Under the pieces are notes generated by a model. That model saw only the letters and a program-made list of their open reading frames with translations, did not search any database and was not told where the DNA came from. Source: Candidatus Woesearchaeota archaeon (lineage in GTDB: Archaea > Nanobdellota > Nanobdellia > Woesearchaeales > WJKL01). From it: 64,000 nt of DNA. The stretch lies in NCBI GenBank assembly GCA_019322435.1, contig JAHWIR010000008.1, forward strand, positions 27,421 through 91,420, in the 5' to 3' direction. Positions 33,641 through 41,999 of this stretch are shown in pieces (the stretch's first letter is position 1; each line of letters opens with the position of its first letter). A program made the translations under genes and the position numbers.

Positions 33641-35752
33641 ATGATTCCAAAAGTATTAATCATGTCAGGATATGGTATTAATTGTGAAAGAGAAAGCGCT
33701 CATGCATTTAACAAAGCAGGAGCTGAATGCGAGATTGTTCATATCAATGATCTTATATCAGGGAAAAGAAAGATGTCTGATTATGATATAATCATGTTTC
33801 CTGGAGGATTCTCATATGGAGATGATACTGGATCTGGCAATGCTTTTGCAAATAAAATCAAGGATAATCTGTGGGCAGATTTAACTGAGTTTATTGATTC
33901 AGGAAAATTAGTGTTTGGAGTATGTAATGGATTCCAGGTTATGACTCATCTTGGGTTATTTGCACTGCCTTCAGGAGATTATGGCAAAAGGATAAATGCA
34001 CTAGAAGCAAACAACAGCAATCGTTATGAATGCAGATGGGTATATCTTAAAAATAATTCAGATTGTGTTTTTACAAAAGGAATTTCTTTAACACATCTTC
34101 CTGTTGCGCATGGAGAAGGAAGATTTGTTTGTGATAAAGAAACTTTAGAGGAATTAAAGCAGAATAATCAGATTGTGTTTAGTTATTGTGGTGAAAATGG
34201 GGAGAATGCAAATGGAGAGTATCCTGTAAATCCAAATGGTGCAATGGCTGATATTGCTGGGATATGTGATAAAACTGGAAGGATTATGGGAATGATGCCT
34301 CATCCAGAAAGAGCGCTTTATTCAATAAGCGAGCCAGAGTTTCACTTGAAAAAGGAGATTGCAAATAGAGATGAGGAAGAAGTGCCTGAGTTGATTGAAA
34401 CTAATTTTATGATTTTTAAGAATGCTGTGGATTTTGTTAAAAACAAACAGGGTGTAAAAATGGATAATATTAATGTCTTGATAATTGGAGGAGGCGGAAG
34501 AGAGCATGCTTTGGCATTAAAAGTGAGTGAAAGCGAGCGTCTTAATAAGTTATTTGCTATTCCTGGAAATCCAGGTATTGGAGTGGTTGCAGAATGTGCT
34601 GATGTTGATATAGGGGATAATGATGCTGTTGTGAATTTTGCAAAAGAAAACAAGATTGAGCTTGTTATTGTTGGTCCAGAGGTTCCGCTTGTGAATGGGG
34701 TGGCTGATGAACTGGAAAAGAATGGGATAAGGGTGTTTGGTCCTAATAAAGTTGCTGCACAGTTTGAAGGCTCAAAGGCATTTGCCAGAAAATTCATGAA
34801 GAAATACAATCTTCCAACTGTTGAGTTTGAGGAGTTTACAGATTTTGAAGAGGCAAAGAGGTACATACGACGAAAAGGAGCTCCAATTGTTGTTAAGGCT
34901 GATGGGCTTGCTGCTGGCAAGGGTGTTTTTGTTGCAAGCAATGAAGAAGATGCAATTAATTTTACAAAGGAATGTTTAGAGAATAATAAGTTTGGAGAAG
35001 CGTCATCAAAGGTTGTAATAGAAGGGTGTTTGGTTGGAGAAGAAGCATCTTATCTGGTGTTTATGGATTCTAAAACATTCAAGCCAATGGTTTATTCCCA
35101 AGATCATAAGGCTGTCTATGAAGGAGATAAAGGGCCTAATACAGGAGGAATGGGAGCTTATTCTCCTGCACCTATTTTAGATGGGCTGGAAGAGGAGATG
35201 GAAGAGAAGATTATCAAGCCATTTTTAAATGGGATAAAGCAGGAAGGGATTGAATATAAAGGGGTGCTTTATGTTGGGTTGATGAAAACAAAAGACGGGC
35301 TTAAGATACTTGAATTTAACTGCAGGTTTGGTGATCCTGAAACTCAGGTTATACTTCCTAGATTAAGAACTGATATAATCAAAGTGATGAATGCTGTGAT
35401 TGATGGAAAACTGGAAAGTATTAATATTGAATGGTCTGATGAACACTGTGTTTCTGTTGTTCTTGCATCAGGAGGCTATCCTGGGTCTTATGAAAAAGGA
35501 AAACTAATAACCGGCCTTGATAAGGTTGATAGATCACAGGTAATACATGCAGGAACTAAAAAGGATAATGGTAAGATATTGACAAACGGAGGAAGGGTGT
35601 TGAATATTGTCTGCCTTGGAAAGAGCTTAAAGGATGCTGTTGATACAGCTTATTCAAAGATAGATTATATTAATTTTGATGGCATGTATTTTAGGAGGGA
35701 TATTGCAAAGAAAGAGCTGGATCGAGGTATGCTAGATGCCGGCAGATTATAA
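33641..35752 (+). CDS. purQD: PurQ-PurD fusion: FGAM synthase glutaminase + GAR synthetase
   Basis: A single 703-residue frame. Residues 1-273 are PurQ (class I amidotransferase): SGYGINCERE, nucleophile Cys95 in VFGVCNGFQV, and His221/Glu223 in PHPERA. Residues 274-703 are PurD: NVLIIGGGGREHALAL, VKADGLAAGKGVFVA (ATP-grasp), NTGGMGAYSPAP and CRFGDPETQV. Each half has the normal length of the free enzyme. Met274 is preceded by GGGTGTAAAA, so the old ribosome-binding site and ATG of purD survive at the joint and free PurD may also be made. It follows purL by 1 nt and overlaps purM. Confidence 0.92.
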   Translation: MIPKVLIMSGYGINCERESAHAFNKAGAECEIVHINDLISGKRKMSDYDIIMFPGGFSYGDDTGSGNAFANKIKDNLWADLTEFIDSGKLVFGVCNGFQVMTHLGLFALPSGDYGKRINALEANNSNRYECRWVYLKNNSDCVFTKGISLTHLPVAHGEGRFVCDKETLEELKQNNQIVFSYCGENGENANGEYPVNPNGAMADIAGICDKTGRIMGMMPHPERALYSISEPEFHLKKEIANRDEEEVPELIETNFMIFKNAVDFVKNKQGVKMDNINVLIIGGGGREHALALKVSESERLNKLFAIPGNPGIGVVAECADVDIGDNDAVVNFAKENKIELVIVGPEVPLVNGVADELEKNGIRVFGPNKVAAQFEGSKAFARKFMKKYNLPTVEFEEFTDFEEAKRYIRRKGAPIVVKADGLAAGKGVFVASNEEDAINFTKECLENNKFGEASSKVVIEGCLVGEEASYLVFMDSKTFKPMVYSQDHKAVYEGDKGPNTGGMGAYSPAPILDGLEEEMEEKIIKPFLNGIKQEGIEYKGVLYVGLMKTKDGLKILEFNCRFGDPETQVILPRLRTDIIKVMNAVIDGKLESINIEWSDEHCVSVVLASGGYPGSYEKGKLITGLDKVDRSQVIHAGTKKDNGKILTNGGRVLNIVCLGKSLKDAVDTAYSKIDYINFDGMYFRRDIAKKELDRGMLDAGRL

Positions 35753-36866
35753 AAAAGCAGGAGTTAATATTGAGCTGGGAGATGATGCTTCAAAGATCTT
35801 GTATGAAGCTGCAAAGCTTAGTTTTGAAAACAGGCAGGGCAATATAGGAGAGATTATAGTTCCTTTTGATGATTTTTCTGGTGTAAGGGCGATTGATGTT
35901 AGCAAATTACCTAAGGGAAGCCTGATGTGCATGGGTTTTGATGGAATTGGAACCAAGGTTGAGATTGCCCAGAGAATGAATAATCATAGAACAATTGCTT
36001 TTGATCTTTTTGCAATGGTTTGTGATGATGCTATTGTAAGGGGGGCAGAGCCTGTTTTGGTTGGAAGTGTTTTGGATGTAAATTCCTTGGGAAGTGATGA
36101 AGAGCCTCATATAGAAAAGTTAAAAGAGCTGGCTGAGGGCTATGTTGCTGCTGCAAAAGCTGCAAATGTTGCTGTTATTAATGGAGAACTTGCTGAATTA
36201 GGAAAAGGTGTTGGTGGATTTGGAGAATTTAATTATAATTGGTGCTCAGCTGTTGTTTGGTTTGCTAATAAAGACAAACTGTTTACTGGAAAAGAGATCA
36301 AAGCAGGAGATTCTATTGTTGTTTTAGAGGAAAAAGGATTTAGATCAAATGGATTGTCATTAGTTAGAAAGGTTTTTGAGAGTGAGCATGGAGAAGAGTG
36401 GCATAATGTTGAGCTTGATGGAGAGAAATTAGGCAATTTGGTGCTAGAGCCTTCAACAATATATTCTAAAGCTGTTGTTCATATGCATGGTGGTTTTAGG
36501 ACAGATGGGTGTTGTAAGATAAATGGTGTTGTGCATATTACTGGAGGAGGGATTCCTGGAAAACTGGGAAGGATATTGAAGCCTTCTGGATTAGGAGCAG
36601 AACTTAATGATTTATTTGAACCATGCAAAGCAATGCAGTACTGCCAGAGATTAGGAGAGGTTAGTGATAAAGAAGCCTATAAAACCTGGAATATGGGGCA
36701 GGGCCTTGCTATAATAACACCAGAGCCTGAGAAGGTTATTCAAGAAGCTGAGAAGTTTGGGATTAAAGCAAAGACTGCTGGAAAGGTTGTTTTGGTTCCT
36801 GGAATAAGGATTAAAAGCAAAGGTGCTTTTGATAAAGGCAGGGATTTGGTTTTTGGGATTGATTAG
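35736..36866 (+). CDS. purM: AIR synthetase PurM
   Basis: A 376-residue phosphoribosylformylglycinamidine cyclo-ligase, which closes the imidazole ring to AIR. It has YKKAGVNIELG at the N-terminus, MGFDGIGTKVEIAQ (metal/ATP site), ISVLD-type LVGSVLDVN, GFRSNGLSLVR and HITGGGIPGKLGR. Slightly longer than E. coli PurM (345). The ATG lies 17 nt inside the end of purQD, so it is coupled to it. It is the last gene of the operon; the later genes purE, purC, purB and purH are not in the window. Confidence 0.94.
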   Translation: MPADYKKAGVNIELGDDASKILYEAAKLSFENRQGNIGEIIVPFDDFSGVRAIDVSKLPKGSLMCMGFDGIGTKVEIAQRMNNHRTIAFDLFAMVCDDAIVRGAEPVLVGSVLDVNSLGSDEEPHIEKLKELAEGYVAAAKAANVAVINGELAELGKGVGGFGEFNYNWCSAVVWFANKDKLFTGKEIKAGDSIVVLEEKGFRSNGLSLVRKVFESEHGEEWHNVELDGEKLGNLVLEPSTIYSKAVVHMHGGFRTDGCCKINGVVHITGGGIPGKLGRILKPSGLGAELNDLFEPCKAMQYCQRLGEVSDKEAYKTWNMGQGLAIITPEPEKVIQEAEKFGIKAKTAGKVVLVPGIRIKSKGAFDKGRDLVFGID

Positions 36867-36896
36867 TTAATAATTTGCTATCATTATTGATAAAGT

Positions 36897-37637
36897 TTAT
36901 TCAGAAGGATAGAAGCTTCTTAGTGTTTCATAATTTTTTTCGTTTTTTGATCTTGTTAGATAGCCAGGCATTTTCTTGAATACAAAAGCAGCGCGGATGA
37001 ACTTAAGTAATTCTGTATCTAGTTCATGTTTTTTCACTTCTGTTCTTTTCCATGTTTTTTCTTTTTCACTTCTTGCTCTTTCTTGCAAATCTCTTAAATC
37101 ATCCAAAGAGAATCCTCCAATCCTTCTGTAATCTGGTTCGAATTCTGGTTTGATCTCAATCTCATACATTCTGGATTCTAGGGTCTTTGATGTTTTTAGT
37201 GGCTCTTTAAGTTTTTCTTCATCACCTAGCCAGTGATTGTAATCTTTAACTGCTTCTCTAAATACATTAACAGGAGATGTTCCTAATACATTGCTTTTAT
37301 AGGTTCTTTTAGCTATGTCGTATTCCTTTTCAAGAACATCTAATGATATTTTTTCATTGTTTTCAATTCTCTCAGAGATATACTCCTTTAATCCGCGTTT
37401 GTCTTTTTTGGGTATTACTTGAGGATTTTCTGATATATGTTCTTTAAATGCTTTTTTAACTGTTTCAGAAACATCTGAAAAAGAAGGGCCTTTTTTGAAA
37501 GAAGCTACTTTTGGTTCTATTTTTCCATATTGCTGTTCAAGAGAACTATATTCAGAGTGAAGTGCCTCTATGTTTAATAACTGTTCTACATTATCTAATA
37601 CAGTCCAAAAATACCTTGTATTTAATGTATCTGCCAT
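36897..37637 (-). CDS. Uncharacterised helical protein (246 aa)
   Basis: I do not recognise this family. A hydrophilic, charged, mostly helical protein without Cys or membrane spans; the best-defined segment is PEFEPDYRRIGGFSLDDLRDL near residue 165. A TTTATAAAG box lies ~30 nt before the ATG. It is convergent with purM and downstream of eS8 on the same strand. Confidence 0.5.
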   Translation of the reverse strand: MADTLNTRYFWTVLDNVEQLLNIEALHSEYSSLEQQYGKIEPKVASFKKGPSFSDVSETVKKAFKEHISENPQVIPKKDKRGLKEYISERIENNEKISLDVLEKEYDIAKRTYKSNVLGTSPVNVFREAVKDYNHWLGDEEKLKEPLKTSKTLESRMYEIEIKPEFEPDYRRIGGFSLDDLRDLQERARSEKEKTWKRTEVKKHELDTELLKFIRAAFVFKKMPGYLTRSKNEKNYETLRSFYPSE

Positions 37638-37681
37638 ACAAATATAAGAGAATTTTCCCTTTATAAACTTTTCTATTTTAA

Positions 37682-38068
37682 CTACTTTTCAGTAATTAAA
37701 ACAGCATTAATTACGCCTTCTTGGCCTGGTCTAGAAGTAATTCTGGCTTTTCCTTTGTCTGTTTGGATTATAGTGCCTTTAACTAGTATATTTCGCCTTA
37801 TAAAATGCCTATTTGCTGAAGACTTTAGAACAGTCTCGATCTTTGCTTTTACTGTTTTTTTTGTGTTAGGGTCAACAAGATTTGCAGTATCAGCTGTCAA
37901 AAGCCTGGTTTTTAGTTTTCCAGCTTTGGTTTTTTCTGTTTTTTGCTTGGATTCTGCTATTCTAGTCAAAGTAGGTCCTTTTCCGCTTTCAAATAGTTTC
38001 TTCTTTCTAGCAGCAATATATCTTCCGCCTGATACCTTTCTCTTTGATCTTGTTTGTGTGAAAACCAT
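37682..38068 (-). CDS. rps8e: Ribosomal protein eS8 (S8e)
   Basis: A 128-residue small-subunit protein with the S8e pattern SKRKVSGGRYIAARKKKLFE at the N-terminus and NRHFIRRNILVKGTIIQT plus RPGQEGVINAVLI at the C-terminus, the archaeal length. It is transcribed divergently from Lsm, with a duplicated double-hairpin element between them. Confidence 0.95.
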   Translation of the reverse strand: MVFTQTRSKRKVSGGRYIAARKKKLFESGKGPTLTRIAESKQKTEKTKAGKLKTRLLTADTANLVDPNTKKTVKAKIETVLKSSANRHFIRRNILVKGTIIQTDKGKARITSRPGQEGVINAVLITEK

Positions 38069-38135
38069 GTTAAATAGAGAAATTTTAAGTAATTTATAAA
38101 GATTTCTATATAAAGTATGTTTTATAGTAAATAAA

Positions 38136-38183
38136 GTTGAGCAAGCTCAATAGACTTACTAAAATCCGAGATATTTTAGTAAG
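38136..38183. repeat. Double-hairpin element, copy 1
   Basis: GTTGAG-CAAG-CTCAA(T) followed by CTTACTAAAAT-loop-ATTTTAGTAAG (perfect 11-bp stem). It ends directly at the TATA box (TTTTATATATAAAC) of the Lsm gene. A second copy lies at 38670-38718, again directly before a promoter. Confidence 0.65.
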
Positions 38184-38246
38184 TTTTATATATAAACAGG
38201 CAATTTAAGTGTTATTTTAATTTAATTTATATGGGGGTGTCAATAA

Positions 38247-38477
38247 ATGACTCCAGAAGCATCAAGACCTTTAGACGCACTGAACAAGGCGAAAGGCAAA
38301 AGAGTAATAGTAGAATTGAAGAACAACAAATCATTGATAGGAACACTAAATGCTTTTGACATACACATTAATGTTGTATTAGAAGAAGCAGAAGAGATAA
38401 TTGATGGTGAAGTTAAGAGAAAACTAGGTGTTGTCTTCATAAGGGGAGATACTATTATAATAATCTCACCAGAATAG
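38247..38477 (+). CDS. lsm: Sm-like archaeal protein (Lsm)
   Basis: A 76-residue Sm-fold RNA-binding protein that forms heptameric rings. Sm1 is KGKRVIVELKNNKSLIGTLNAFDIHINVVLEEAEE, given here as residues ~12-46, and Sm2 is the LGVVFIRGDTIIIISPE end with the IRGD motif. It is next to eL37, as in most archaea. The leader has a TATA box at ~38184 and a GGGGGTGT ribosome-binding site. Confidence 0.95.
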   Translation: MTPEASRPLDALNKAKGKRVIVELKNNKSLIGTLNAFDIHINVVLEEAEEIIDGEVKRKLGVVFIRGDTIIIISPE

Positions 38478-38487
38478 AGCATACAAA

Positions 38488-38652
38488 ATGGTAAAAGGAA
38501 CTCCTTCTATGGGGAAGAAGTCTGGAAAGAAGAATATGATTAGATGTAGAAGGTGCGGTAAATCTACATATCATATCAGAAAAAAGAAGTGTGCTAGCTG
38601 CGGTTATGGCAAATCTGCAAAGATGAGAAGCTATAATTGGCAAAAAAAGTAG
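38488..38652 (+). CDS. rpl37e: Ribosomal protein eL37
   Basis: A 54-residue zinc-ribbon ribosomal protein, too short for common length cut-offs. It reads MVKGTPSMGKKSGKKN, then CRRCGKSTYHIRKKKCASCG (CxxC-x12-CxxC) and KMRSYNWQKK. The start is 10 nt after the Lsm stop, so the pair forms an operon, the usual archaeal lsm-rpl37e arrangement. Confidence 0.93.
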   Translation: MVKGTPSMGKKSGKKNMIRCRRCGKSTYHIRKKKCASCGYGKSAKMRSYNWQKK

Positions 38653-38669
38653 TTCTTTTAGTAACTAAA

Positions 38670-38718
38670 GTTGAGGCAAGCTCAACAAACTTGCTAAAAT
38701 TCTTTAAATTTTAGCAAG
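38670..38718. repeat. Double-hairpin element, copy 2
   Basis: GTTGAG-GCAAG-CTCAAC followed by CTTGCTAAAATT-CTTTA-AATTTTAGCAAG (perfect 12-bp stem). The homology with copy 1 (38136-38183) reaches upstream into TTTAGTAA-TAAA. Stem bases differ in compensating pairs (TTACT/AGTAA vs TTGCT/AGCAA). It ends at the TTTAAATAG box of tRNA-Leu. Confidence 0.65.
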
Positions 38719-38752
38719 ATTTAAATAGAAATTACATACTAGATAAGAATAT

Positions 38753-38855
38753 GCGGAGGTGCCGGAGTGGCCAAACGGGATAGGCTTAGGGCATTTTCAG
38801 ATGTTAGAAACCTATTGGCTTAGTGCCTACGAGGGTTCGAACCCCTTCCTCCGCA
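38753..38855 (+). tRNA. tRNA-Leu (UAG) with a 19-nt anticodon-loop intron
   Basis: A class II tRNA: acceptor GCGGAGG/CCTCCGC, D-arm, anticodon stem ATAGG (38780-38784)/CCTAT (38811-38815), long variable arm GGC-TTAGT-GCC, T-arm GAGGG-TTCGAAC-CCCTT and discriminator A. The loop reads C-T-TAG-G, then 19 extra bases (38791-38809), then A38, so the intron is at the canonical 37/38 site. The anticodon is TAG at 38787-38789. A TTTAAATAG promoter is upstream and a T-run follows. Confidence 0.88.
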
Positions 38856-39285
38856 TTTTTTTGCTTATTTATAAAGAGATTTTTGGCACAAATCTGCCTT
38901 TTTTTATGAAAAATTGAGTTTTATTTTGTTGATTTTTAGAGCAAATTATTAATTTAATAATAAAATAATAGCGAGAATATAGTTGTTTAGAAGCATAATT
39001 ATTGTAATATATTATTACTATCAGAATACTGATTTTGAAATTTGGTTTTTAGACGGAAGAAAAATCATTTAAAGACGACAAATTGGCAAAAGAGGCGAAA
39101 AAGTCACAAAAAACATGGTGTATACCAGTATACAAAAATCCACAACAACTTTGGGTTTTTGTTGTGAAAACAGTGTAGTTTTTGATTATCTATTTTAAAG
39201 TGACAACGTGCTAAAATGCTTGAATTTGCATAAAAGAGCTGGAAATGGGGGTTTTAAGGGTCAAATATGGGTCTGAGTTGCGAAA
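38856..39285. other. Gene-free AT-rich stretch upstream of the S-layer promoter
   Basis: No convincing gene on either strand. It contains GTATAC-CA-GTATAC at ~39122-39135 and, just after it, a stem CACAACAA ... TTGTTGTG around a ~10-nt loop (~39141-39166). The length is unusual for this compact genome and suggests regulatory sites, a small RNA, or binding sites for the high-level S-layer promoter. Confidence 0.4.
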
Positions 39286-39534
39286 AATTTATAAAGAAAA
39301 TAAGGTATATGATGCTCACCGGTTTAAAAAAGTCCAAGTTTTGTAGGCCAAAATCAGATGGTATGTACGAATATAGTACACTATATCGTGCATAATTAAT
39401 GATTCTATAAGGACTTCTTGGACTTAAAGCGGGATCTTTCGGGATTTCGTGTTGCTGAAATAAGCAACGAAACAGATAGCCTAAAAAAAGATAGCCAAAG
39501 AAAACGAAAAAATAAACACGGAGGTGTTTAGTAT
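39286..39534 (+). promoter_or_regulatory. S-layer gene promoter and long structured 5' leader
   Basis: An AATTTATAAAG box at ~39287 puts the transcription start near 39312, over 200 nt before the ATG, whereas most genes here are nearly leaderless. The leader holds AAGTCCAAG (39330-39338) paired with CTTGGACTT (39417-39425), a hairpin GTTGCT-GAAATA-AGCAAC (39450-39467) whose stem extends with TTTCG/CGAAA, and GGAGGTG as a strong ribosome-binding site 9 nt before the ATG. It could stabilise the mRNA or control its translation. Confidence 0.6.
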
Positions 39535-41907
39535 ATGAAAGCAATCAAAAAGATTGTGGCTCTTGCAACGGGCGCAACAATGCTCGGAGCAACAATTATG
39601 GGCGCAATGGCAGCGGATTTAGCTGACTACCCAGCACCATTTGTAGAAGGATGTTCCTTCAGCGGTGCAATTGTAGTTGGTGAAAAAGCGGCTGCTGAAG
39701 ACGTAGTTGGTGCAGTAGATATTGCATCGGCACTTGCAGTGAGTGGTACAACCACAGCCACTACTGGAACTGGAACAATGGTTACTGTAAGTGGAGAAGC
39801 TTATAAAATAGAGAGAAGCACTAATAAGCTAAATCTTGGAGAAGATGTAGCAGATGTGGCTACAAAAGTAGATAGTGGAGATCTCCCAGTTGTTTTAGCA
39901 GATGGAACATTCACTAACGACGAAGGAAAAGACTTTGACTACGAACAAACAATAGATCTAACTAGTGCTACATTTACAGCAATAAGTGACAAAGATCTAA
40001 ATGACAATGACCCAACAATTGGTGTTCAGTATGCTGATAGTGCTGGAGTGTTAGTATATGATCTAGAATTCACAACAGCTGCTGAAAGTGATGTAATTAC
40101 AGATGATGGATTAGAAGACCTTGAAGACACAACAATAGTGATGTTAGGCAATACTTATGATATTGTTGAAGCTACTAACGCAAGCGGCGGATACTTTGAA
40201 ATCATGGGTGGAGCTACAAAAGATGTTATGGAACAAGGAGAAATAAAATCCTTTACAGTGAATGACAAAGAATATGAAGTTGAAGTAACTTATATTGGAG
40301 GCTTAGCTGTTTCAGAAGTTAAGATGAAAGTCAATGGTGAAGTTACAAAAGCTTTAGAAGAAGGCGACACTTATAAACTAGCAGACGGCACACAAGTTGG
40401 TATTAGAGAGATTCTAGAAGAGGAAGCAGGAGAAGTCACAGCTGACCAAGTAGAATTCTATATTGGAGCTGAAAAGATGACTCTTGAAGATGGTGGAGCA
40501 GAACTACAGTTAAATGATGAGGATGTAGATGACATCACTGTAGAAATTGACTCAACCCAAACAGGAGCCGAGTATGAGCTGAATGGAATAACTCTAACAT
40601 GGACTGCAGATGATGAATTCTTTGTAACAGAAGAAAGCTCTGCACTAATGCCTGGACTAGAAAGTGTAAAGCTTAGCTTTGAAGGATTGACAACACCAGC
40701 TGAAGAAATCATTGAAGTTAAAGTTGATGGAGATGACACAATTGCATTGAAAGCACCTGTAAAAGGAGATGCAGATGGATTTGAATTTGCTGTGCTTTCT
40801 GACAGTGGAGTAGGTGCAGGGTTAGATTTCCAAGGAGAAGACAATGAAAGTCAATTAGTAATAACACCTGCTGGAACTGCGGATATTGCATTTGATGGAG
40901 ACACTGATGATATGATGGTTATCTCTAACAACGATAGTTATGAAACACACTTCTTGGAAGTAACTGGATATGATGATCCAGATGGTGCAGACTTTGAAGA
41001 TGTTGTTACAGGAGCAGACTATCTAAAGAAAAAAGTTGGAGATACATTTGAAATTGCTGACATCACATTTAATGTGACTGCATTCGACAAAGCATTAAAA
41101 GAAGTGACTATAACAGCAATTACAAATGCAGAAGATTTCCAAGGAGATGCTGTCTTTACACCAGAAGGATTGAAGATAACTCTGGCAACAGTTGCAACAC
41201 CAACATTTACATTTGATGAAGAAGCAGACGATACTGACTTAGATAGAGCATCAATCTCATTTGATGTAGAGAGTGATGTACTCAATGGAACTGATGCCAC
41301 TGTTGATAGTAGTACTATCGCAGGAATTTCAGACATCCACGAAATAGGAGACACTGATATAGATGTGTACTATGCTTTGTTGGTTCCTGATGGTTCAGAA
41401 GTTGGTACAAGACTAGAGTTAGACAGAGGAGACACTGACCAGAAAACAGTTAAAATCTTCTATCCAGGTGGAGAAAGCTATGGTAACTTGTATTTAGCAG
41501 AAAGTGAAGCTGGATTTGGTACAGCAGCAGGTGTTAGTGGAGAAGCTGTATGTAAAGTATCTATTCCACCAGCAAAGCTTGACAGCGAAGTATCAAGTGT
41601 GAGCGCACAAAACCTAATAGTTGTAGGTGGACCATGTGCTAACACAGTTGCAGCTGAAGTCATGGGCGTTGCTTCAACAGTTCCTGAGTGTTTAGCAGGA
41701 TTTGAAGAAGGCAAAGCTATGATTAAGTTGATGGATACAGGAGCTGGAAAGACTGCTATGCTAGTTGCAGGATACAGTGCAATGGACACTAGAAGAGCAA
41801 CAAGAGTTGTTGCAAATGCTGGTGACTATGACTTATCTGGCGACGAAGTGGAAGTTACTGGAACTACATTAACAGACATCTCAGTTAGTGCTGTTACAGC
41901 AGAATAA
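39535..41907 (+). CDS. Major S-layer protein
   Basis: A 790-residue secreted, acidic protein. Signal peptide 1-26 (ends GAMAA), then DLADYPAPFVEGCSFSGAIV, the N-terminal half of an archaeal S-layer domain. The centre is Asp/Glu/Thr-rich beta-domains. The C-terminal half of the S-layer domain follows: NLIVVGGPCANTVAAEVMG, GKAMIKLMDTGAGKTAMLVA, MDTRRATRVVANAGDY and LSGDEVEVTGTTLTDI. The split N/C arrangement around an insert is seen in methanococcal-type S-layer proteins. Two internal modules recur in the protein at 49577. A strong promoter, leader, ribosome-binding site and intrinsic terminator point to an abundant protein. Confidence 0.88.
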   Translation: MKAIKKIVALATGATMLGATIMGAMAADLADYPAPFVEGCSFSGAIVVGEKAAAEDVVGAVDIASALAVSGTTTATTGTGTMVTVSGEAYKIERSTNKLNLGEDVADVATKVDSGDLPVVLADGTFTNDEGKDFDYEQTIDLTSATFTAISDKDLNDNDPTIGVQYADSAGVLVYDLEFTTAAESDVITDDGLEDLEDTTIVMLGNTYDIVEATNASGGYFEIMGGATKDVMEQGEIKSFTVNDKEYEVEVTYIGGLAVSEVKMKVNGEVTKALEEGDTYKLADGTQVGIREILEEEAGEVTADQVEFYIGAEKMTLEDGGAELQLNDEDVDDITVEIDSTQTGAEYELNGITLTWTADDEFFVTEESSALMPGLESVKLSFEGLTTPAEEIIEVKVDGDDTIALKAPVKGDADGFEFAVLSDSGVGAGLDFQGEDNESQLVITPAGTADIAFDGDTDDMMVISNNDSYETHFLEVTGYDDPDGADFEDVVTGADYLKKKVGDTFEIADITFNVTAFDKALKEVTITAITNAEDFQGDAVFTPEGLKITLATVATPTFTFDEEADDTDLDRASISFDVESDVLNGTDATVDSSTIAGISDIHEIGDTDIDVYYALLVPDGSEVGTRLELDRGDTDQKTVKIFYPGGESYGNLYLAESEAGFGTAAGVSGEAVCKVSIPPAKLDSEVSSVSAQNLIVVGGPCANTVAAEVMGVASTVPECLAGFEEGKAMIKLMDTGAGKTAMLVAGYSAMDTRRATRVVANAGDYDLSGDEVEVTGTTLTDISVSAVTAE

Positions 41908-41927
41908 GGCTGAAAAGCCTTTTTTTC
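41906..41927 (+). terminator. Intrinsic-type terminator of the S-layer gene
   Basis: AAGGCT-GAA-AAGCCT followed by TTTTTT, overlapping the stop codon. It is the clearest hairpin plus T-run in the window. Confidence 0.7.
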
Positions 41928-41999
41928 TTTCTTTTTTTTATTTTAATTCTTTAAAATTAACAAAAACTTTTTAAATTAGGTATTCTAAATCCCTAGTAT

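Noticed and set aside
34342..34941. 199-codon antisense frame in purQD
   Set aside because: Opposite to conserved PurQ/PurD domains; Ser/Ala-rich shadow without promoter.
38856..39285. CRISPR array or tandem repeats in the gap
   Set aside because: No regularly spaced repeat was found; only isolated palindromes.
39254..39544. 96-codon minus-strand frame over the S-layer leader
   Set aside because: Low-complexity hydrophobic translation, no promoter on that strand, and it covers a region explained as promoter and structured leader.
40458..41789. Long antisense frames within the S-layer gene
   Set aside because: Ser/Thr-rich shadow translations caused by the biased codon use of the acidic S-layer protein.
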